This document shows positions 50,401 to 59,365 of a stretch of DNA of 64,000 nt, in pieces. Position numbers and translations under genes: made by a program. The first letter of the stretch is position 1; the number at the start of each line of letters is the position of its first letter. Below the pieces are notes generated by a model that worked only from the letters and a program-made list of their open reading frames with translations, had not been told where the DNA came from and ran no database searches. The DNA is from Oryzias latipes (Eukaryota > Chordata > Actinopteri > Beloniformes > Adrianichthyidae): contig NC_019872.2 in the NCBI RefSeq assembly GCF_002234675.1, forward strand, positions 13,079,950 through 13,143,949, read 5' to 3'.

Positions 50401-51380
50401 ATTCTGATGCATATCATATCATATCAATAATTCTGTAGTTCTATACGGCTCTAAACTGTACGGTTGGATAGCTGCAATATTGCTCACCATTTTTGTTGCA
50501 CTGGTAATGTTAGGTTGGGGGTTTGAGGGGCTGTAAACTAGCAGGATAGATTTTAAACAGAGGTGATGGGAATTGAGCAAAGGCTTAGTCCATATCAGAC
50601 AAACTACTACCGCTCTGCAGAAACTATGTCTTAAAAAAGGAAACAGGTTTTGGGATTTTGGCTAAAAACAACATAATCATAATTAAAAAGATCACAGGGA
50701 ACTCTTTCACAATAGATCAAAAGGTGATCCTAGTGGGTCTTTAAGAGTAGAGGGCAAAGCTAGGAATCCAGTTGATTGTTTTGGGTATTTTGGGTAACGT
50801 TTGATGGTAGTTCGGAGTTGTTATCAAAGCCCAGAATAACCAAAATCAAGCAAAAGGTTGGACTAACAAACAGGTGGGACAGGTTTTAGAACACACCCAT
50901 TAATGAAATAAAATGGTGAGATCTCAGGATTTAATGATCACAGGTCAAAAACACTACATTACCTTTCAAGCTTAACTTTATTTTTGAATAGTAAAAAAAC
51001 AAGCCTACGGCTTGACTAATTTCTATTAGTGAAAGGGGACCTACTTGTGTACCAACTACAAAGCCAACACTGTTTGTTAGAATCATCTCTAAATTAGCCT
51101 CTAACAAGAGCTCATTGGGACACGGAGTAAGGTTTCAGATCTTAAATCTGCATCCAATGATCAGACCTAGTAAGGAGGCAGGTAGGCATCCTTAAGTTTC
51201 TCAACTGTCCATTATTCCTCTTTTTCAGGTCCAGTTATTGCGATACCCCGAGCAGCCTCACCGCTTACCATCCCCCCTCCGAGTGCCACTCCAAGCCCCA
51301 CCCCCACAATCCAAGCCCCTCCCACAGATGATAACGAGCCCGTCAGCGTCACTATCACAGTCAAGGCTACAGGCTCGTAG
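41486..51380 (+). CDS. vsig10l2: VSIG10L2-like multi-Ig/FN3 receptor, copy 2 (short form)
   Basis: Tandem paralogue of copy 1 with one Ig cassette. Exons: 41486-41555 (signal peptide, start MVAHLLGLAFLYL), 42541-42924 (V-like), 44739-45014 (B), 45116-45391 (C), 45925-46182 (D), 46268-46525 (E), 46603-46893 (membrane-proximal Ig), 48450-48803 (FN3), 49659-49781 (membrane span), 49861-49885 (micro-exon, MLFGS), 49956 onward. Reading on from 49956 gives a TAA at 50080-50082 (about 813 aa). A donor after 50050 joins in frame to an exon at 51229-51380, rich in Pro/Thr/Ser, ending TAG (about 853 aa). I give the longer span; both ends may be used. Six Ig domains plus FN3. Function inferred only: cell-surface adhesion or recognition. 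Confidence 0.85.
41765..42212. mobile_element. hAT-like MITE candidate in copy 2 first intron
   Basis: The ends GTGTCAGAATTCCTTCTC and GTAGTGAAGAAACTTGGACAC form imperfect inverted repeats. In between are AT-rich sequence and the motif AATGCAATGCATTGTGGT; a similar motif occurs at 35061-35076. No coding capacity. Confidence 0.4.
44200..44500. repeat. repeat-like sequence of unknown class
   Basis: GACATTTCACCTCTTATCCA ... GGGGGAGGAGTCAGGCCTGA ... GGGGAGACAATGGCTACCC has the look of a fish retroelement fragment, but I cannot name the family. It lies in the intron between the V-like exon and exon B of copy 2. Confidence 0.3.
44739..46525 (+). repeat. copy 2: single Ig cassette (exons B-C-D-E)
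   Basis: The four exons match the cassettes of copy 1 in order, phase and length (276, 276, 258 and 258 nt). D and E are almost identical to cassette 3 of copy 1, while B and C are clearly diverged from it. Confidence 0.85.
45917..46957 (+). repeat. near-identical tract shared with 33518-34555
   Basis: Partner of the tract in copy 1. Differences I can see are few: TTGCCTGC against CACCTGC in D, CAGTCAACAGCATCTG against CAGCCAACAGCAACTG in E, one base in each short intron, and a small cluster just after the last exon. Confidence 0.9.
48210..48371. mobile_element. palindromic MITE
   Basis: 162 bp with inverted ends GACCAGGGGTCACCAACC and GGTTGGTGACCCCTGGTC, flanked on both sides by TA. It lies in the intron before the copy 2 FN3 exon. 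The TA flanks would suit a Tc1/mariner-type insertion. Confidence 0.75.
50164..50743 (+). mobile_element. family A TIR transposon, near-complete copy
   Basis: It starts AAGACCCACTTCAAAGACAA and ends AGTGGGTCTTTA; the ends are inverted repeats. At about 580 bp and without a transposase frame, this is a non-autonomous element. It lies in the last intron of copy 2. Confidence 0.65.
51229..51380 (+). other. copy 2: alternative terminal exon, Pro/Thr/Ser-rich
   Basis: The acceptor TTCCTCTTTTTCAG precedes a 152-nt segment. It continues the frame from the donor after 50050 and encodes about 50 residues rich in P, T and S (PSATPSPTPTIQAPP), then TAG. No known motif is seen. AATAAA at 51683-51688 is a fitting polyadenylation signal. 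Confidence 0.6.
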
Positions 51381-51642
51381 TGGTACCTGATGCTGACCAT
51401 AGCTGAAGGGTCCAACAGCATTCTAAAAAAAAAAAAAAAAACCAACCCATCTGTTCACAGAGATTTCAGATATTAGCACTTTAAAAAAATAAAATTATTT
51501 AGCGCAGTCATTTCAAAACCTTATGGTCAGTGGGCGCTTGTTTCCCCCGCATTATTTATACGTTTCTTTTCAGCTGAAGTTTTTCCACAATAGGTTATGT
51601 CTGTGTTACGAAGGATGCAGCATACAGTTGGTCTGTCAGTCA

Positions 51643-51688
51643 TTTATTCATCTCTTTGTAAAGCCTAATATTCATGTAATGTAATAAA
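51643..51688. other. overlapping convergent polyadenylation signals
   Basis: AATAAA on plus (51683-51688) would end the copy 2 transcript. TTTATT at 51643-51648 is AATAAA on minus, about 200 bp past the chek1 stop. If both are used, the two 3' UTRs overlap. Confidence 0.45.
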
Positions 51689-51848
51689 AACATCTTAGTC
51701 TAAACACAAGCAGTCTGTCACTGTATAACCGAGTTTGTTCACTTTCAAACTAGAAATATTAAACAGGAACTTTGCACGATGACAGCGGAACTTTCACACA
51801 CAACACGGAAATATGTACAGCGAAAGCCTGGAGTCCATTTGAAGCTGT

Positions 51849-54800
51849 TCACACCACAGGCAGTAAAATCTTCTGACTGTTGACAATGTCGCCCAGCTTC
51901 TGCTTGATTTTCACAAAGAGGCGCTTGAACTCCAAACCGTCACCCTAAAAAAAACACAAGGAAAACATGAATACCTGTTGGTCTATCCTTTACTGTAAGA
52001 GATTAACATTGAAGGTACTTTAAAAGGCCAAAGACAGGAAGCCTTTGTACAATAGACACGTCTTTTTAACATGATCTTGTGGCCTTTTTCTCATTATGGA
52101 GGACATATAGAAAAGACTTCAAGTTTAAAACAGCAATTCTGAGTATTTTTTTTTAATTAAAACTGTGGTGACTCAGTAGCAGATGAAAAAATGTCCTGAA
52201 AAAGCTCCCAGTTGTGACGTAGAAAATACGCTGGGTACAAGCTTCCTGCTCCGCTCCAATCTGATGCATCCACTTGCAGACAAATACATCCATGCACGTC
52301 TTTGTTTTCTTTCTCTGAGCTGGAATCTGGCTCTAGACTGTACCGCAGGATGGCTCCAATACTGCTCGAAATTTTGTTACACAGGTAATGTAAGGGAGTG
52401 TGAGCTAGGGGCTGTAAGCTAGTGGGAGTGCATTTTAAAGGGATGCTGGGAAATGGAGGTAGGCTTACTCTGAATCAACAGTTCCGCCCACAACTCGGAG
52501 GCAAATTTCTAATGAACGTCTGCTGCTCTGCAGAAACTTTGTCTTAGAAAACGACAGTTTTTGGATTTTGACTAAAAACGACATATTTATAATTAAAAGG
52601 ATGACTGGGAACACTTTGACAATAGATCAAAAGATGATCAGAGTGGGACTATGGACTGTCCTCTGCAGTCATTTCTGATTTTTCCAGATCTTTACTCCCA
52701 AGTCAGACAAATACAATAAAATAAATAGAAATGTAAAACAATTTTTTTACTGGTTTGTTTTTACCTTTCAGCTTTTGTTGGTGGTCTTTTTATTATCTCA
52801 TTAGTGAATGACAGTGACGATGATTTAGATTCATGGGGCAACTACAAAACAAAGCCTAAACCTACCTTAGACAGCCTGAAGTCCAGAAGCACTTTCTGGT
52901 TCAAATGCAGGAGCAGGACCTTAAAGACTAGCGGGTTGTTGCGTTTATCCAGCGTGTTCAGAGTTACCTGTAAGTATTGAGAAGAGATCGATGTTTCTTT
53001 CCACTTTTACTTAAAAAAAAAAACGTGGTCATCTACAAAAAATACAGCTTTACCTGTCTGCAGGTGAGTTTGAAACCGAGTGCAAGAGCATCACAGGTGT
53101 CTTTCAGCGCAGACAAAGTTGCATCAGCATCCACTGTGGTGAAGAAACGGGTCATTCTCCGAACTAATTTCTGCCACGGCGACTGTGGAACACAAAAAAC
53201 TGAAGTTAGAACTGGGAGGAGGTGGCGATAGATGATAACAGACATCCAGAAAGAAGAAGAACCATCCCTGAAATTTAACCATCACCTGACTGGCTCCAGG
53301 CGTGGCCAGTAACTGACTACCCAGCAGCATGTGCTCAGGCTTGGTCGGCTGCGAGAAGCTGACTTGACCTTCGCTTTGCCCAAACACCAGCATGGCTTCC
53401 CAGCCGCCAGCGGCAAAATCAGGCTGAGAGCTGGACAGCTGCATCCTGTCGTCACTGCACAGAAGAGGAGCTTTAAGCACATGGGTCAACAAAAACACAA
53501 GGAGGAGGAGAAGGACACGTTTCAGACCTGCTAGCACGGAACATAAAATCCCTGTTGTTGTGAAGAACCTTGCTGCAGCCCGAGCTCAGACATCCTGAGG
53601 AGGCACAGATTCATTAATACATCATTATCCTGCCTTAAACCCATTTTACAGAACTTCTCAACAAACTACAAGCATATCAAAGGTCATTGTAAAATAATGA
53701 CTTTTTCATTATATCTTTATCCAAGAATATTCCAACAGTGAAGGATCAAATCTTTGCAGCAGGTCTGTGTGGGACTGATGGTGCCTCTTGCCTTGTGTAA
53801 ACCAGCGGTCTTTCTTTAGCTCTTCTCCAGTGATCCGGGTATTGGGATTGGGTTGCAGTAATTTGGACAACAAGCCTAAGGACATTAGAAGAATTATCAT
53901 CCAACAAAGTCATTTCTGAATCTAAACTGAAGCACTTTTATTTTAAAGCAATCTGATACTAGGCTCCAACATTAGTCCAAACACAGAAGTGTCTTTTCCT
54001 TATCAAACATATTTCTCCAATGGCAGAACCTGATAGAACAAACACAATGAACTAAAAGAAAAGACAGAAATGTTGGAATAGAAGTCTAAGAAATCTCCAC
54101 CAAAGGTAAGAAGCTTTTATGTTATAATGAGGTGGGAGTATGATTACGCGGGACCACATGTGAAGAGCAGTTGTTGGGAGAATGACATTAAAGATCAGGG
54201 GCCTCATTTATAAAACTTGATGCGTAGGATTTGTGTCAGAAGTGGCGTACGGATGAAACATAGGACGTGCGTACGCACAGAAATATCCGGATTTATAAAA
54301 CCGTGCGCACGCACATCCTACGCATCTTTCCCTTAAAAAATCACAACCGATTCTAAATGCAGCGCAGCTTTTGCGGCTGCATGAAACGCCCATAGTTGCC
54401 CATAAATAGTCCGTGAAACGCCCACAAATGAATATTCATTGATTGCGAAACCATGGCAAATACAGAGAGGAAATCAAAAAAACGGAACTTCACTCAATGT
54501 GAAGTAGAAGTTATCGTTGGCGAGGTGGAAAAGAGGAAAAAAAGTGTTGTTCTGAGGGCACAGTGTGGGCATTACTAATGCCAAAAAGGCACGTGAGTGG
54601 CAAACGGTGGCAGACGCCGTTAATGCTGTAGCCTCACAACCTCGGACCGTGGCCGAAATAAAAAAGAAATGGTCGGACATCAAAGTCGAGGCAAAAAAAC
54701 GTCTAGCGCTCCATCGCCTGAGTGTGTCTGCCACGTGGGGGGGAGACACCGGAGCTGACCCCTCTTGATGAGAGACTGGCGGCAATAATTGGGGAATCCC

Positions 54801-57800
54801 TATTAAGTGGAGAGTGCAGAGGTCCAACAGGACGGCTCGAGGAAGTCGGAACCGGCTCATAAGCCACTCGTCCTCGTTTGCCAGCAAGTCTTCTTGCTGT
54901 CTAAAGATGCGTTCGCTCCGAATTCTTCCATTTGCCACATCTTCTAAGAGCGCAAGATCAGCCATTGTGCGTCATTACGCATTGTGATGGGGCATTTTAT
55001 GTCCATCCATTTATTTACATCTGACAAGCTACAGATGTCGGTAATAATCGACGTGGAAATGGGAAATTGTTCAGCGCAAATGTAATTTCTTGTTGCTTTC
55101 TGAATGGTTGAGACATACGCCATACATTGTTTTATCAAAAAGAAAACAAACTAAAGGCATATGCATGAAAACCATAATTCCGTAACTTGTGAAGAAATGT
55201 TTTACTATGAAAACAACTTTCCCCAGTGGACAATTAATACGTCTGTCTGTCTGTCTAATTGCCCCTATATCTGCTCCGCCAGACGGACACATTAACGAGA
55301 ATATCAGTTTTGTACATTATTTTGTTCTTTTAACTAAATTATTTATGAGGATGAATTGCACAACATGCCAATATTGCAGAACATATTTCACTTTTCTTTT
55401 TGCAAATATGTGTTCATTTGAATTTCTGTTGTAATTTTCGTTTGATTTTTTTTGTTTGTCTCACTGCTGATCGATCAAACGGGTGTTCGTGTAGGCTTTT
55501 AATTGTAAGACTTGCTTTGTGAAGTCTTCATGTTATTTATGAGAGGCAGTATGGTCATTTTCACTTTCACGTGTTTCTTCCATCTGCCGACGGTGTCGCC
55601 GTTTCTCATTTCACCCGTTTTTGTGCGTACGCCTGGGTCAGAGCTTGCGTGAAGGACCGCACATTTTCCCGTCAAGTTTGCTTTTTATAAATATCAATTA
55701 TTGCGTAGAGAGAGGCGTACGCCTTCTTTTGTGCGTACGCAACGTTTATAAATGAGGCCCCAGCACACAGCGAAATCAGACTCACTAAGGGGGGCTGGTT
55801 GTATTTTCTTCCAGGGAGGTAGGTAGGTTTTCCTCTGAAGCCAGTCTGCATACTCCTGACAGCTCTCAGTGGGTTGGTCCCATGGCAGCTCTGACAAACA
55901 CAAAAATACTGTTACAGAATTCAAGGACATGGATCATACATACAGACTTATGGACAAATATTGAGCATTGTGTAACTATTGTGGTTTTTGGTTTTGTATT
56001 TGCGTGACTAAATCTTTACTTAGAGGATATAGAGGATGTGAATGTATCCGTCACGTGTCACTCCTTGATTGGAAATAAAGCTCTAAAAGATATGTTTTCG
56101 ACTGTGAGTCTTACTGAAAGGCATTGAATTTATTTAGTATGTTTGGAGAACTGGGTACAAATTAACATAATTTTTTATTCCAGTCCTTTTCCATGACTCC
56201 GTTAACCTTACCTCCAGCCAGCATGGCAGTGAGGACGATCCCACACGCCCAGATGTCTGCGGGCTGAGCGTGGTACTCGCTTTGGCTGAGCAGTTCCGGA
56301 GCCACATAAGGCAGAGTTCCACAGAGTCGATTCAGACGCCGCTCGCGTCCTTTGAAGCGAAACATGGTAGCCAGGCCAAAGTCGGTCAGCTTCAGATTGT
56401 CTAAAGACAAAATCGTTGGTGTTTAGGGAACCACGAGGTTTTGAGGGAAGACGCGACACACATACAGTCTATAACCTTTGTCATCCAGAAGAATGTTCTC
56501 AGGTTTTATGTCTCTGTGGGTGATGCCGAGTTTGTGGAGGTATTCCTGTTAAATACAAACTCCGGAATTAGCGAGCAGGAACGGACAGACTTATGGATAC
56601 ACTGGTGAGAGTTACTTACCACAGCGGCGATGAGCTGCTGGAAAAACCGATGAGCATCTCTCTCTGGCATCCCCACATCAGGTTCTGGAGGAAACATTAG
56701 TTAGAAGTTGCAAACAATGTGACCAACATTAAACCACAATAATCCTTAGAGACAAAACAAGTAAAGACTCCGCTGAATTTAAAGTGAGCATCTTACCAAT
56801 GCGGTCAAACAGCTCCCCTCCAGTGCAGTATTCTAGGAAGAGATAGACGGTTGTTCCTTCTCTCCGATGACCGAAAAACCTTACAATGTTGCAGTGGTTG
56901 AGAATCTACAAAAAAAATAATATTTCAGATGAACAGACAATTTCAAAGACCCACTCTGACGAAAATTGTGTTTCTGGTTTTCTCAACATGTTCTCATGAT
57001 GGAAAAAACTATATGAAGAAAATTGAGCTTGCAATGGTATTTTTGAGTATTTTTATTTTCAAATGGTTGCGAATCACAAAAAAAGACCGTTTGAAAAAGA
57101 ACGTATCTGCAATGTAGAAAATACAATGTCTCCCTTTGTATTTGTCCAATTACTTAAGAGCCCATGAAATGAAGGGATTGTGTTTAAAAAATGCTTTAGT
57201 TTTTCATAATTCTATGAAATCTTTTAGTTCAAACCATGGTATAAAAGCTGAAAGTCTGCACTTTAATGGCATCTGAGTTGTTTTATTTAAAATTCACTGT
57301 GGTAATGTACAGAAAGAATGTGTCTCTGTCCAAATATTTATGGTCCTGACTGTAGATGAATATATCCATGTAGGTCTTCGTCTTCCTCGTCCGAGGTGGT
57401 ATCTGGCTAGAAACTGTACGGCTGCATGGGTCCAATGTTGCTCGCCATTTGTGTTGCACCGATAATGTTAGGGTGAGGATGTGAGGGGCTGTAAGCTAGT
57501 GGAATAACATGTAAAAAGCTGGGTGTCAGGAAGTGAGGACAGGGTTGTTCCGTGTCAACGGTTCCGCCCACAACTCAGAGGTATATTTTTAATGAACTGC
57601 TACAGTTTCCTCAGCGTAATGATGGCTCCTTTCACCTGCATGGTGAGCTCCTTTGACCACATGTCTGTTCACAGCAAAATCTTCAAAATGCAAGCACGAG
57701 TCCTCTAATCAACCCCAGGCCTTTTATCTGCTTCACTCATAATGACATAACAAGGGAATTGCCCACACCTGCCCATGCAATAGCATGGAAGTCAATTGTC

Positions 57801-59365
57801 CAATTACTTACGAGCCCATGAAATGAAGGGATTGTGTTTAAAAAATGTTTTAGTTTTTCACATTTCTATGCAATCTTTTTGTTCAACCCATGAAATAAAA
57901 GCTGAAAGTCTGCACTTCAATGGCATCTGAGTTGATTTATTTCAAATTGTAGTAATGTACAGAAACTAAATTAGAAAAAATGTGTCTCTGTCCAAATATT
58001 TATGGTCCTAACTGTATGTCTTAGAAAACGACACATTTCTTTTTCATTTTGGCTAATAATGGAATAATCGTAATTGAAAGACCACCAGGGACATTTTTTG
58101 AAAATAGATCAAAAGACAATCGGAGAGGGAGTTCAAAGCTTTTTAATTAACCAGTAAGAATGGGTACTTATTCAGGTTTTTAAAAATGCAAAAATTATTC
58201 AATAGATTCCTTTTTTAATCTGTAAACAAATTGCTTAAACAACAAAAATGAGAGATGATTTGTGTCAGAAGTGCCTGGTTGGGACCAGCTGTTTTAGACG
58301 TGGCTGGGATACCTTATGGATGCAGATCTCTTTCTTGACATTTTCTGCACACTCCTCTGCTTGTGACGTGTCGATCACCTTTACCGCCACCGCCTCCTCC
58401 GTCTGCCTGTTCACCAGCAGCCTCACTCTGAACACCAGATCAGCGTAGGAACAAAAACAAACCAAAAATAAGGATAAAATCAATTCTCAATTGCATTGCT
58501 CCCTCTTCATTTATTAAATTTCTATTCAAAACAAATCAGTTTGGTTAAAAATGTGTTTGCAAAAAAACATTTTTTTGTAAATAATAATTTCATGTCAGAT
58601 TCTTATCCTTTTTGTTGCATTACACTTTCATCTTTATAATTTATCTGAATACATATACAGCTGTTCTTCTCCTGCCTCTCTTCCCGTGTGATAAATCCTC
58701 ACTAAAACTCTTTCTACATAACTTTTTCTGATGGGTTTTCCACATGGTCCTATTCTAAAATATTTAAAAACAGATTCGGACCGCTTTAATCTAAGCATAT
58801 CATATGTTATGCTTGTAATCATTTTAATGGCAAAACATTTACAATGATTTTTACTTTTATGTCTAATTTACAACAATGAAAGTTTTCTGTTAGTTAGATT
58901 TGGCTTTGATCCATCAATAACCCTTGTGCTATGGGGTCCAGATGACCCCACCCTTACATTGACGTGTTCTCCCTACCATGACAAAGGTGGATAAAGGTGG
59001 AAAGATTTCATGGAATCCATGGACACCAGTGAAGATCACAAATCATTGAAAAAAAAAGGTTCAGCGCACTGTCTTGACTTGTGGGGTCCAGATGACCCCA
59101 CTCCCAGCGTTAACGTGCCTTTGATAGCACAAGGGATAAGTGTCAAAATCTTCCAAAACTGAAACCCGCTCACTAACTCCTCTACTAGTCTTCAGCAGAT
59201 GTGTGTGCAGATGTTGTGTGTGGGTTCTAATGAACACGTGTGGTCCTGCTACGCCATGAAAAGACTTTCTGAAGGGTCCAAAAAGAAAAAGGGTTCCTAC
59301 TCTCCATAAGCTCCTTCTCCCAGCGTCTGGACCACGTCCCAGTCCTGCACGAAAGGCACCGCCAT
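51849..59365 (-). CDS. chek1: checkpoint kinase 1 (serine/threonine-protein kinase Chk1)
   Basis: Nuclear Ser/Thr kinase of the ATR DNA-damage and replication checkpoint, phosphorylating CDC25 phosphatases. Exons, in transcript order: 59301-59365, 58313-58427, 56797-56905, 56620-56684, 56476-56545, 56212-56400, 55786-55890, 53792-53875, 53528-53594, 53286-53454, 53054-53182, 52866-52967, 51849-51944. The sum is 1365 nt, 454 aa (human protein 476 aa). Start [10 protein letters not shown]; glycine loop [16 protein letters not shown] with the ATP lysine; catalytic loop [11 protein letters not shown] in [22 protein letters not shown] activation/P+1 region; [16 protein letters not shown]. The C-terminal part has [14 protein letters not shown] and the KA1-like end [17 protein letters not shown]. 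The linker around exons 8-9 is short, and intron 8 appears to use a GC donor. Identity is firm. Confidence 0.96.
52095..52655 (+). mobile_element. family A TIR transposon in chek1 last intron
   Basis: CTCAGTAGCAGATGAAAAAA ... CTGCTCCGCTCCAATCTGAT ... TGTGAGCTAGGGGCTGTAAG ... GATCAGAGTGGGACTATGG follows the block order of family A, on the strand opposite to chek1. Confidence 0.6.
54565..54768 (+). pseudogene. Harbinger Myb/SANT-like DNA-binding protein fragment
   Basis: About 67 residues with the spacing of a trihelix/Myb-like domain: [14 protein letters not shown], then W in [15 protein letters not shown]. In intact Harbinger elements a separate Myb-like protein helps nuclear import and binding of the transposase. 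Here only one piece remains and no proper gene structure is seen. Confidence 0.6.
54810..54965 (-). pseudogene. Harbinger transposase N-terminal fragment
   Basis: The frame opens with [13 protein letters not shown] and runs to about [10 protein letters not shown]. This resembles the N-terminal region of HARBI1-type transposases ([12 protein letters not shown]). The DDE catalytic part is absent, consistent with internal deletion. Confidence 0.65.
57147..57355 (-). mobile_element. Tc1/mariner-like MITE, copy 1
   Basis: CAATTACTTAAGAGCCCATG ... CCAAATATTTATGGTCCTGA. On the minus strand it begins TCAGGACCATAAATATTTGG, a string typical of a widespread fish MITE. It is nearly the same as 57797-58014. 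Confidence 0.55.
57797..58014 (-). mobile_element. Tc1/mariner-like MITE, copy 2
   Basis: CAATTACTTACGAGCCCATG ... CCAAATATTTATGGTCCTAA repeats 57147-57355 in the same orientation, with scattered substitutions and one short insertion (CTAAATTAGAAAAAA). Confidence 0.55.
58919..59136 (-). mobile_element. MITE, CCCTTGTGCTATC family, copy 4 (inverted)
   Basis: The ends are AACCCTTGTGCTAT and GATAGCACAAGGGAT. It lies in chek1 intron 1. The internal text (CCTTACATTGACGTGTTCTC) is in the same orientation as the copy at 21326-21535. Confidence 0.75.

Larger units (their letters stand above)
54199..55760. mobile_element. PIF/Harbinger DNA transposon, degenerate
   Basis: 1562 bp in chek1 intron 7. 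Terminal inverted repeats GGGCCTCATTTATAAA and TTTATAAATGAGGCCC are flanked by CAG on both sides (54196-54198, 55761-55763), matching the 3-bp CWG target duplication known for fish Harbinger elements. Sub-terminal GCGTACG motifs are clustered at both ends. Plus strand 54565-54768 encodes a Myb/SANT-like DNA-binding piece ([15 protein letters not shown] ... [15 protein letters not shown]). Minus strand from 54965 encodes the start of a Harbinger transposase ([19 protein letters not shown] ... [18 protein letters not shown]), which soon loses similarity. No complete catalytic domain is present, so it is presumably inactive. Confidence 0.85.
56945..58136 (+). mobile_element. family A TIR transposon broken by two copies of another element
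   Basis: The left end AAAGACCCACTCTGACGAAA is at 56945; the right end, near AGATCAAAAGACAATCGGAG, is at about 58136. Family A sequence resumes at 57356-57610 and 58015-58136, separated by the repeats at 57147-57355 and 57797-58014. It lies in chek1 intron 2. Confidence 0.6.

Noticed and set aside
54474-54965. Minus-strand frame of 163 codons inside chek1
   Set aside because: Only its first third resembles a Harbinger transposase; it lies within a transposon and has no catalytic region.
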